Shown: positions 1 through 5,741 of the stretch, piece by piece
Layout: every line of letters begins with the position of its first letter
Position numbering within the stretch: the stretch's first letter is position 1
NCBI GenBank assembly: GCA_937873245.1
Contig: CALMVY010000011.1
Span: 1-14,810, forward strand
Source of the DNA: an uncultured Arthrobacter sp.
Lineage (GTDB): Bacteria; Actinomycetota; Actinomycetes; Actinomycetales; Micrococcaceae
DNA length: 14,810 nt
Direction of reading: 5' to 3'
Program-made: the position numbers and the translations under genes
Notes under the pieces: model-generated
Databases searched by the model: none
What the model saw: the letters and a program-made list of their open reading frames with translations, nothing else
What the model was told of the DNA's origin: nothing

Positions 1-33
1 CTTGACCTTGAATTTGACGACAATGAAGATCAC
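1..33 (-). CDS. N-terminus of a probable ABM-fold (putative quinol) monooxygenase, truncated by window edge
   Basis: Only the first 11 residues are inside the window. They read MIFIVVKFKVK from a GTG at 33-31, preceded by an AAAGG Shine-Dalgarno-like stretch 9 nt upstream. This hydrophobic first beta strand is what I remember from actinobacterial antibiotic-biosynthesis-monooxygenase-fold proteins (about 100 aa, annotated putative quinol monooxygenase). The minus-strand frame has G or C at most third codon positions through this stretch, whereas the plus-strand frame does not, which favours minus-strand coding. It would be the next gene of the run 1647-84, about 50 nt after the TPR gene stop. 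Eleven residues are very little, so the family call is recollection rather than proof. Confidence 0.5.
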   Translation of the reverse strand, partial: MIFIVVKFKVK

Positions 34-83
34 GGAGAAGTGCCTTTCGGTGTGGGGGATGGTGTTCCATTCTTGCAGGAAGC

Positions 84-686
84 TCAGCAGGCCTGGATCG
101 CGTCCCGGGCCAGTTCCTGTTGCCGCGGGGTGCCGACGCGTTCGGCCCACTGTTCCGCGAGCTGGAACTCGACCATCGCCTCCGTGCAGCGGCCGGCGTC
201 GTGCAGCGTCCAGCCGAGGTTGCTGTGGAGGGCCACGAGCCACCGCTTGGTCCTCTCATCGTGGACCGTGGAGGCATACTCCAAGGCGCTCCGGGTCCAG
301 GTCTCGGCGTGGGCGGAGTCGGCAATGGCGAGCATGTGCAGCGCATCCACGGCCAGGAACTCCTCGCCCAGGTGGTCCGCCAGTTCGGCGGCCTGTTCAA
401 AGAGCGGCACGGCCATTTCCGGGTGGCCGCTGGAGTTGAGCACCCTGCCGCGTTCCAGGAGCACCCGGACGGCCACGGTGGGTTCGTCGCCGTCGATCGC
501 ATCCAGCAGCGCGTCGGCTTCCTCGTAGCGGCCCTGCAGCCCGATGGCCCGGCCCAGCTGGGTGGAAAGTTCGGCTTGTTCGTCGGCGTCGTAGCGGTCC
601 TCGGAGGCTGCCGCGCGGAAGCGGGCCTCCGAAAGGGCGGGGTCATCGAAGTCCCATAGTTGGTCAAGGGTCTGTTGATTCAGCAT
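84..686 (-). CDS. Tetratricopeptide-repeat (TPR) protein
   Basis: A 200-residue soluble, acidic, helix-rich protein. Successive helix pairs of TPR type are visible: around residues 35-70 (a segment with GLQGRYEEADALLDAI), 75-110 (LERGRVLNSSGHPEMAVPLFEQAAELA) and 150-190 (LHSNLGWTLHDAGRCTEAMVEFQLAEQWA), with the usual small residues at helix contacts and about 34-residue spacing. No signal peptide, membrane segment or catalytic motif is seen. TPR proteins are scaffolds for protein-protein contact and no partner can be named. It begins 11 nt after the stop of the DUF1990 gene and is probably co-transcribed with it. Start chosen is the ATG at 686; an AGCAGG stretch upstream is a weak ribosome binding site. 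Confidence 0.8.
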   Translation of the reverse strand: MLNQQTLDQLWDFDDPALSEARFRAAASEDRYDADEQAELSTQLGRAIGLQGRYEEADALLDAIDGDEPTVAVRVLLERGRVLNSSGHPEMAVPLFEQAAELADHLGEEFLAVDALHMLAIADSAHAETWTRSALEYASTVHDERTKRWLVALHSNLGWTLHDAGRCTEAMVEFQLAEQWAERVGTPRQQELARDAIQAC

Positions 687-697
687 TCTGCCTGCTC

Positions 698-1243
698 TCA
701 GTCCACACCTGCGGCCAATTCCTGTGCACTCCTAATGTAACGGGAAGTGATGTGGCCCCGCGCCCGCTTCGTCGCGGCGCCGCCCGCCGCGTAGAACCAG
801 TTCGACGGCCCACCGAACGCCGTGATGTGGAGGTAAACCTGGCCCCTCGCATCGATGGAAATCTCGAACGCTTCCTCACCCCGGACCGGATGACCGGGGA
901 GGGTCCCGTAGCCGAACCCCGCGGACTGCGGGGCGCCGCCGGGCACCGGACGGCGGACCCAGACAACCTCGCAGGGCGCGTTGAGCCGGAACGGCCCGAC
1001 GCCGAAGCCACTCACCACGCGCGTGCCGGGGACCACGACGTCGGATTCCGCCCGGACCCGCAGCCCCGCACGTTTCTGCAGCTGCCAGGTCAGCATGCCC
1101 TGGACCACGCGACGATACGTGGCCATTCCCTCCCCCACAAAAGCGTGGGTGACCAGGCAGTCGGCGTCCGCGGGCGGCGGCCCATGCTCGGTGGAACCGA
1201 TCCCTTCGTAGTTCAGCTCCCCGTCCGCGATCCGCGCGTTCAC
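698..1243 (-). CDS. DUF1990 family protein
   Basis: A 181-residue protein with the DUF1990 hallmarks as I know them: a central YRRVVQGMLTWQLQKRAGL-type helix, the strand GTRVVSGFGVGPFRLNAPCEVVWV, then GFGYGTLPGHPVRGEEAF and a C-terminal strand (VYLHITAFGGPSNWFYAAGG). The family is widespread in actinobacteria and some plants, and its biochemical role is not established. The length is close to the family norm and the protein looks complete. Its ATG overlaps the stop of the upstream MmcQ/YjbR gene by 4 nt (ATGA at 1243-1240), indicating translational coupling. Predicted cytoplasmic; no membrane segment. Strong family call, no functional inference. Confidence 0.85.
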   Translation of the reverse strand: MNARIADGELNYEGIGSTEHGPPPADADCLVTHAFVGEGMATYRRVVQGMLTWQLQKRAGLRVRAESDVVVPGTRVVSGFGVGPFRLNAPCEVVWVRRPVPGGAPQSAGFGYGTLPGHPVRGEEAFEISIDARGQVYLHITAFGGPSNWFYAAGGAATKRARGHITSRYIRSAQELAAGVD

Positions 1244-1647
1244 GACCCGCCGCCGGCCAGCCGAGCCCAGCCCAGTTGCTCCTGTTGGCGGCGGGTCAGC
1301 GAAGCCACCACGAGGTCATAGGAGTCCTCGACCATGTCACGCACCATCGAATCGGGCAGGGACCCGTCCAGGCGCACCCCGTTCCAGTGTTTTTTGTTCA
1401 AGTGCCAGGCACCGGTGATCTCCGGGTGGGCGGCGCGCAGCTGTTCCGCCAGGGCAGGTTCGCATTTCAGGCTGACCGCGAAATCGTCCTGGTCCATCGC
1501 GGACAGCGCGAACATCTTCGCTGCGTGGCCGGCACCGCCGGACACTGCGGCACGCACCTTGAAGACGGACGTCTCCGGTCCGAACGGGAAGTCCTCGAAG
1601 GCGCCGGGAAACCCGAGGCAGATCCCCCGGAGTGCAGCTACATCCAT
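1240..1647 (-). CDS. MmcQ/YjbR family (DUF419) protein
   Basis: A 135-residue protein with the MmcQ/YjbR pattern: N-terminal LRGICLGFPGAFEDFPFGPE, a KMFALSAMDQ strand, a VSLKC segment, HLNKKHWNGVRLDG in the middle, and a C-terminal helix (VRDMVEDSYDLVVASL). This small CyaY-like-fold family is often described as DNA-binding on structural grounds, but its cellular role is unclear. The ATG at 1647 is preceded at exactly 6 nt by TAGGCT, an actinobacterial -10 hexamer, so the mRNA is probably leaderless and starts at the A of ATG. It is the first gene of a minus-strand run with DUF1990 and TPR genes (4-nt overlap, then an 11-nt gap). Confidence 0.85.
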   Translation of the reverse strand: MDVAALRGICLGFPGAFEDFPFGPETSVFKVRAAVSGGAGHAAKMFALSAMDQDDFAVSLKCEPALAEQLRAAHPEITGAWHLNKKHWNGVRLDGSLPDSMVRDMVEDSYDLVVASLTRRQQEQLGWARLAGGGS

Positions 1648-1653
1648 GCTCCG

Positions 1654-1659
1654 AGCCTA
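1654..1659 (-). promoter_or_regulatory. -10 box of a probable leaderless promoter for the MmcQ/YjbR gene
   Basis: Read on the minus strand, TAGGCT is followed by six bases (CGGAGC) and then ATG at 1647. A TANNNT hexamer ending 6-7 nt before the first base of ATG is the known layout of leaderless actinobacterial transcripts. A -35 element is poor (TGCAAA at a 17-bp spacer). Confidence 0.5.
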
Positions 1660-1711
1660 CTGGCCGCCCCGGACATTTTGCAGGGACCTCCCGGCTCCAC
1701 CGCACGGGCCG

Positions 1712-2137
1712 TCAGAGGCCGAAGCGCCGGGCGTCCTGCGCCGGGCAGGCGTTCATGATCACATCGAGGCCGGCAGCCTTCGCCCGGGCCGCCGCTGCCT
1801 CATCGATGACACCCAGCTGCATCCAGACGGCCTTCGCGCCGATGGCGATCGCCTGATCCACCACGGCCCCCACTTTCTGGGAATTCACAAAGCAGTCGAC
1901 GACGTCGATCGGCTGCTTCTCAGCCGGGATGTCGCCCAGGGCGGCGTAGCCGGTTTCCCCGTGGACGGGATCGGCGGGCAGGTTCACGGGGATGATCTCC
2001 ATCCCCAGCCGGTCCCGGATGAACAGGGACGTGTCGTAGGCGGCACGCCATTGATTCGTGGACAGGCCAACAATGGCCCACCGCCCCTTGGTGCGCATGA
2101 GTTTTTCGAGGACTGCCGGATCGTTGACATGGGCCAT
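1712..2137 (-). CDS. CoA-binding domain protein (YccU-like), divergent paralogue
   Basis: About 141 residues, a single Rossmann-like CoA-binding domain: an N-terminal GRWAIVGLSTNQWRAAYDTS nucleotide-binding turn, then IIPVNLP, DVVDCFVN and GAKAVWMQLGV, ending AGLDVIMNACPAQDARRF. It aligns by eye over its whole length with the protein at 7099-7596 (IVDVFR, GAKTLWLQLGS, AGLDVVMDRC), so the two are paralogues on either side of the riboswitch operon. Its C-terminal motif NACPAQD departs from the usual MDRCxKIE, suggesting altered ligand or partner contact. Small YccU-type proteins bind CoA in structures; no reaction is known. I prefer ATG 2137 to the GTG at 2143 because TAGGCT lies 6 nt before the ATG. 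It diverges from the riboswitch promoter. Confidence 0.8.
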   Translation of the reverse strand: MAHVNDPAVLEKLMRTKGRWAIVGLSTNQWRAAYDTSLFIRDRLGMEIIPVNLPADPVHGETGYAALGDIPAEKQPIDVVDCFVNSQKVGAVVDQAIAIGAKAVWMQLGVIDEAAAARAKAAGLDVIMNACPAQDARRFGL

Positions 2138-2143
2138 GTGCAC

Positions 2144-2149
2144 AGCCTA
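2144..2149 (-). promoter_or_regulatory. -10 box of a probable leaderless promoter for the CoA-binding protein gene
   Basis: On the minus strand TAGGCT is followed by GTGCAC and then ATG at 2137, the same 6-nt spacing and the same hexamer as before the MmcQ/YjbR gene. No convincing -35 or Shine-Dalgarno is seen, which fits a leaderless start and argues against the in-frame GTG at 2143. Confidence 0.5.
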
Positions 2150-2275
2150 ACCGCCGAGGCGCCCGGTCCCGGCCAGTCGCGGGGCGTCCGCGGGTCACGC
2201 CATTTTCGAACAATCGGCGGCCGGTTCATCTCCAGACGGGCCATCACCGAATATTACGCGACAAATCACCGGAAT

Positions 2276-2304
2276 TTGAGGAAAAGCCCGCGATCCGTTT
2301 TAGT
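2276..2304 (+). promoter_or_regulatory. Putative sigma70-type promoter of the SAM-riboswitch operon
   Basis: TTGAGG (2276-2281) and TTTAGT (2299-2304) are separated by 17 bp, each matching 4 of 6 consensus positions. The expected start site is near 2311, the G that opens the riboswitch. This agreement with the aptamer edge is the main support. The local sequence is A/T-richer than the surroundings, as expected for a promoter. Confidence 0.5.
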
Positions 2305-2310
2305 TGGGAA

Positions 2311-2396
2311 GGACCATCCCGAGCGGCCAAGAGACCTGGATCAATGAAGCCGCAGCAACCCTGACCGCAGGGTGCTACCGCCAGGACCGATGGAGT
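2311..2396 (+). ncRNA. SAM-I-clan (S-box type) riboswitch, compact form
   Basis: The S-box core is readable: GAGCGG near 2321, the AATGAAGCC kink-turn strand near 2343, GCAACC at 2355-2360 and GGTGCTACC at 2371-2379. Helices that pair perfectly are P1 (2314-2318 with 2389-2393), P2 (2323-2327 with 2349-2353) and P3 (2359-2363 with 2368-2372, loop ACCG). CCTGG at 2335-2339 in the P2 loop can pair with CCAGG at 2381-2385, corresponding to the pseudoknot. A large P4 arm is not evident, so this may be a SAM-I/IV-like variant. It ends only 6-9 nt before the ATG of the acetyl-CoA synthetase gene, and P1 contains GG of the GGAG Shine-Dalgarno (2392-2395). Binding of S-adenosylmethionine should therefore close P1 and block translation (inference). 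Confidence 0.85.
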
Positions 2397-2402
2397 ATCC
2401 CT

Positions 2403-4502
2403 ATGACAACCGCCGTTTCCTCGCCCGCGCCACCGACGCACCACACGACCCGGGAGGCTGTCCTTGCCACCGAAGAGGAGCGACTCTCCTTCTGGGAGGA
2501 AGCCGCCCTCCGGCTCGACTGGGAGGACGTGCCCGGGCAGGACAAGCCGTGGCACACCACCCACCGCCGGGTTCCGGCCGACGTCGACGCCGGCATCGGC
2601 CCGGGCATCACCTGGTTCGAAGGCGGAAGGCTCAACGTCGCCTATAACTGCGTCGACCGCCATGTAGCGGCGGGACGCGGGGACAAGGTGGCCCTGCACT
2701 TCGAGGGCGAGCCCGGCGACCGCCGCACCATCAGCTACGCCGACCTGCAGCGCGAGGTGTCCAGGGCCGCCAATGCGCTGCTGGAGCTCGGCATCACCAA
2801 GGGCGACCGGGTGGTCATTTACCTCCCGGTCATCCCCGAAACCGTGATCATCACCCTGGCCGTGGCCCGCATCGGCGCCATCCACTCGCTGGTCTTCGGC
2901 GGCTTTTCCGCCGAGGCGCTCAAGTTCCGGGTGGAGGACACCCGCGCCAAGCTGCTGGTCACCACCGACGGCCAGTTCCGCCGCGGCGCCGCCGTGCCGG
3001 TCAAGGACAACGCGGATGCGGCCGTCTCCGGGGACAACGCGATCGAACACGTCCTGGTGGTCAACCGCACCACCGCACCGGACCTCCTGGACACCGTCCC
3101 GATGACCGCGGGCCGCGACGTCTGGTGGCATGACGCCGTCGGGCAGGCCCCCGACGTCCACGAAGCCGAGCCGTTCGACGCCGAAACGCCGCTGTTCATC
3201 ATGTACACCTCCGGCACCACGGGGAAGCCCAAGGGCCTGGTCCACACCTCCGGCGGCTACCTGACGCAGGCCTCCTGGAGTTTCGAGCACCTGTTCAGCA
3301 ACCCGGACCCCGCCCTCCGGGAGAAGGACGTGCACTGGTGCACGGCCGACCTCGCCTGGGTCACCGCGCACACCTACGAGCTCTACGGCCCGCTCTCCAA
3401 CGGCGCCACCCAGGTGATCTTCGAAGGCACGCCCAACACGCCGCACCCGGGCCGGCACTTCGAAATCATCGAACGCTACGGCGTCACGCAGTACTACACC
3501 GCACCCACCCTGGTGCGGTCCCTCATGGGCTGGTTCCCCGACGGCGTCCCGGCCAGCTACGACCTCTCCTCCATCCGCCTCCTCGGGACCGTGGGCGAAG
3601 CCGTGAACCCCGAAGCGTGGCGCTGGTTCCGGACCAACGTCGGCGCCGGCACCGCCCCCGTGGTGGACACCTGGTGGCAGTCCGAAACGGGCGCCACCAT
3701 CCTCTCCCCTGCCCCGACGGACACCGCGTTCAAGCCCGGCTGCGCGGCCCGGCCCCTGCCCGGCGTCGGCACCCGGATCGTGGACGAGGCCGGCAACACG
3801 GTGCCGCCGGGCGTCCAGGGCTTCATCGTGGTGGACGCCCCCGGTCCCGCGATCGCCCGGACCGTGTGGGGCAACCCGCAGCGCTACTTCGACTCCTACT
3901 GGCGGCAGTACGCGGCCCAGGGCTGGTTCCTCGCCGGTGACGGCGCCAAATACGACGACGACGGCGACATCTGGATCCTCGGGCGCGTGGATGACACCCT
4001 CAACGTCTCCGGGCACCTGCTCTCCACGATCGAGATCGAATCGGCCCTCGTTTCCCACCCGGACGTGGTGGAGGCCGGCGTGTGTCCCGTCGCGGACCCC
4101 AAGACCGGCCACGCCATCGTGGCGTTCGTCGTTCTCAAGACTTCGGACGCGACGTCCTCGCGCCGCTTAGCGTTCACGGCCTCCCCCGAGCTCGCAAGCT
4201 CGCCCGGGGACCCCGGCCCGATCACTTCACTCGCTCGTTCCTCGCTCGCGCGATGCGCGGCTACCGAGGACATCGCGTCCGAATTGAAGGCGCACGTCGC
4301 CACGCAGATCGGGCCGATCGCTAAGCCGCGCGACGTCGTCGTCGTGCCTGATGTGCCGAAGACCCGCAGCGGCAAGATCATGCGGCGGCTGCTGACCCAG
4401 CTGTTCGAAGGAACCGCGCTCGGGGACATCACCTCGCTCCAGAACGAACCATCCATCGCGGCCATCCAGGATGTCCTGCGAACCCGAAATACCCAGAAGT
4501 AA
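2403..4502 (+). CDS. acs: AMP-forming acetyl-CoA synthetase (acetate-CoA ligase), with an in-frame insert
   Basis: 699 residues. It makes acetyl-CoA from acetate, ATP and CoA through acetyl-AMP. Visible: the ATP loop YTSGTTGKPKG (268-278); CTADLAWVTAHTYELYGPL; the acetate-pocket Trp of VVDTWW (425, matching Trp414 of Salmonella Acs); and PKTRSGKIMRR with the acetylatable catalytic Lys658. Trp425 predicts a small acyl substrate (acetate, perhaps propionate). Two oddities: the NVSGHR motif reads NVSGHL, with Leu539 where Salmonella has Arg526; and residues 583-621 are an apparent insert relative to remembered homologues (see the repeat at 4149-4265). ATG 2403 is chosen because GGAG lies 7 nt upstream; the earlier in-frame ATG at 2304 lies upstream of the riboswitch. 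First gene of the operon, followed by sfnG 9 nt later. Confidence 0.9.
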   Translation: MTTAVSSPAPPTHHTTREAVLATEEERLSFWEEAALRLDWEDVPGQDKPWHTTHRRVPADVDAGIGPGITWFEGGRLNVAYNCVDRHVAAGRGDKVALHFEGEPGDRRTISYADLQREVSRAANALLELGITKGDRVVIYLPVIPETVIITLAVARIGAIHSLVFGGFSAEALKFRVEDTRAKLLVTTDGQFRRGAAVPVKDNADAAVSGDNAIEHVLVVNRTTAPDLLDTVPMTAGRDVWWHDAVGQAPDVHEAEPFDAETPLFIMYTSGTTGKPKGLVHTSGGYLTQASWSFEHLFSNPDPALREKDVHWCTADLAWVTAHTYELYGPLSNGATQVIFEGTPNTPHPGRHFEIIERYGVTQYYTAPTLVRSLMGWFPDGVPASYDLSSIRLLGTVGEAVNPEAWRWFRTNVGAGTAPVVDTWWQSETGATILSPAPTDTAFKPGCAARPLPGVGTRIVDEAGNTVPPGVQGFIVVDAPGPAIARTVWGNPQRYFDSYWRQYAAQGWFLAGDGAKYDDDGDIWILGRVDDTLNVSGHLLSTIEIESALVSHPDVVEAGVCPVADPKTGHAIVAFVVLKTSDATSSRRLAFTASPELASSPGDPGPITSLARSSLARCAATEDIASELKAHVATQIGPIAKPRDVVVVPDVPKTRSGKIMRRLLTQLFEGTALGDITSLQNEPSIAAIQDVLRTRNTQK
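4149..4265. repeat. In-frame inverted-repeat-bounded insert in the acetyl-CoA synthetase gene
   Basis: This 117-bp (39-codon) stretch interrupts what otherwise reads smoothly as ...VVLKTSD / EDIASELKAHV..., the usual C-terminal-domain sequence. The edges form an inverted repeat: 4146-4160 matches the reverse complement of 4265-4279 at 14 of 15 bases. Inside are two further palindromes, GAGCT-CGCA-AGCTC (4188-4201) and CCGGGG-A-CCCCGG (4204-4216). It carries a rare TTA codon (4167-4169) and encodes a low-complexity Ser/Ala/Pro/Arg peptide. The core 4191-4217 matches 24 of 27 bases at 12628-12654. It is best read as a small non-autonomous palindromic repeat tolerated in frame. The exact ends depend on alignment with homologues that I could not run. 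Confidence 0.7.
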
Positions 4503-4511
4503 GGAACTTTC

Positions 4512-5741
4512 ATGACTGACATCAGCAACGTCGCCCGTCTTTCCGAACCGCTCAAGTTCGCCTATTGGGTCCCGAATGTTTCCGGCGGCCTGGTGGTTTC
4601 CACCATCGAACAGCGCACGGGCTGGGACTTCGACTACAACAAGAAGCTCGCCCGGATTGCCGAGAACTCCGGCTTCGAATACGCCCTCACCCAGACCCGC
4701 TACGCCGCCTCCTACGGCGCGGACAAGCAGCACGAGGCCACCTCGTTCAGCCTCGCGCTGCTGGCCGCCACCGAGCGGCTCAAGGTGATTTCCGCTGTCC
4801 ACCCGGGCATGTGGCACCCCGGCGTGCTGGCGAAATACATCATCACCGCGGACCACATCTCCAATGGCCGCGCCGCCGTGAACATCGTCTCCGGCTGGCT
4901 CAAGGACGAGTTCACCAACTTCGGCCTCGAATGGCTCGAGCACGACGAGCGCTACGTCCGCACCGAGGAATTCATCAAGGTCCTCCGCGGGCTCTGGACG
5001 GAGCAGGAGTTCAGCCAGTCCGGCAAGTACTACAACATCAACAACTTCACCCTGAACCCGGCTCCGGTGGACGTGCCGGGCCGGGCGCACCCGGAGATTT
5101 TCTTCGGCGGCAACTCCACCGCAGCGCAGGCCACGGCCGGACGCGTCGCGGACTGGTACTTCTCCAACGGCAAGGACCTGGAGGGCTTCAAGGAGAACAT
5201 CGCCGGCGTTGTTGCTGCCTCGGGTGAGGCCAACCGCGGCGCCGACGGCGCGCTGCCTTCGCTCCCCTCCGCTTTATCCTCTCCGAGGTTTGGCCTGAAC
5301 GGCTTCGTCATCGCCCGCGATTCCGAGAGGGAAGCCCGGGACACCCTTCGTGAGATCGTCGCGAAGGCGCACAAGCCCGCCGTCGAGGGTTTCCGCGCCG
5401 CTGTCCAGGAAGCCGGGGCCTCCACGAAGGACGGCAAGGGCATGTGGGCCGACTCGAGCTTCGAGGACCTTGTCCAGTACAACGACGGGTTCAAGACCCA
5501 GCTGATCGGCACGCCGGAGCAGATCGCCGAGCGGATCGTGGCGTACAAGAAGATCGGCGTGAACCTGTTCCTCACCGGCTACCTGCACTTCCAGGAGGAG
5601 GTCGCCGCGTTCGGCCAGGACATCCTGCCCATCGTCCGCGAACTCGAAGCGGACCTCGCCCGCAAGCACGGCACGGAACTCGACCTGTCCGGCACCCCGG
5701 CGGCCAGCGCCGGCACTACCAGCAAGCTGGTGGACGCGTAA
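4512..5741 (+). CDS. sfnG: Dimethylsulfone monooxygenase (FMNH2-dependent, LLM family)
   Basis: 409 residues, bacterial-luciferase-like TIM barrel. SfnG oxidises dimethylsulfone to methanesulfinate and formaldehyde using FMNH2 from a partner reductase. The sequence closely follows remembered Pseudomonas SfnG: N-terminal KFAYWVPNVSGGLVVS, then IEQRTGWDFDYNKKLA, VNIVSGWLKDEF, WLEHDERYVRTEEFIKVLRG, HPEIFFGGNS, SSFEDLVQYNDGFKTQLIGT and FLTGYLHFQEEV. It is longer than the roughly 360-390 residues usual for the family because of a Ser/Pro-rich stretch at residues 248-260 (with a rare TTA codon at 5274-5276) and a C-terminal tail of about 20 residues. AAGGA at 4501-4505 is a good ribosome binding site, 6 nt from ATG. 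Its stop overlaps the metY start by one base (TAATG). No flavin reductase gene is in the window. Some LLM members act on other sulfur or carbon substrates, so the substrate is inferred. Confidence 0.9.
   Translation: MTDISNVARLSEPLKFAYWVPNVSGGLVVSTIEQRTGWDFDYNKKLARIAENSGFEYALTQTRYAASYGADKQHEATSFSLALLAATERLKVISAVHPGMWHPGVLAKYIITADHISNGRAAVNIVSGWLKDEFTNFGLEWLEHDERYVRTEEFIKVLRGLWTEQEFSQSGKYYNINNFTLNPAPVDVPGRAHPEIFFGGNSTAAQATAGRVADWYFSNGKDLEGFKENIAGVVAASGEANRGADGALPSLPSALSSPRFGLNGFVIARDSEREARDTLREIVAKAHKPAVEGFRAAVQEAGASTKDGKGMWADSSFEDLVQYNDGFKTQLIGTPEQIAERIVAYKKIGVNLFLTGYLHFQEEVAAFGQDILPIVRELEADLARKHGTELDLSGTPAASAGTTSKLVDA

Noticed and set aside
40..528. Plus-strand open frame overlapping the TPR gene
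   Set aside because: Ser/Ala/Arg-rich product without a domain and poor third-position G/C at its start; the minus-strand frame has clear TPR helices.
2304..2402. Earlier in-frame ATG for the acetyl-CoA synthetase
   Set aside because: It lies in the promoter/riboswitch and upstream of the predicted transcription start; GGAG 7 nt before ATG 2403 decides the start.
2244..4112. Long open frame (622 codons) on the minus strand opposite the acetyl-CoA synthetase gene
   Set aside because: It mirrors a high-GC gene frame, gives a Gly/Val/Asp/Arg-rich product with no domain, runs through the riboswitch, and has no ribosome site. The plus-strand protein has all family motifs.
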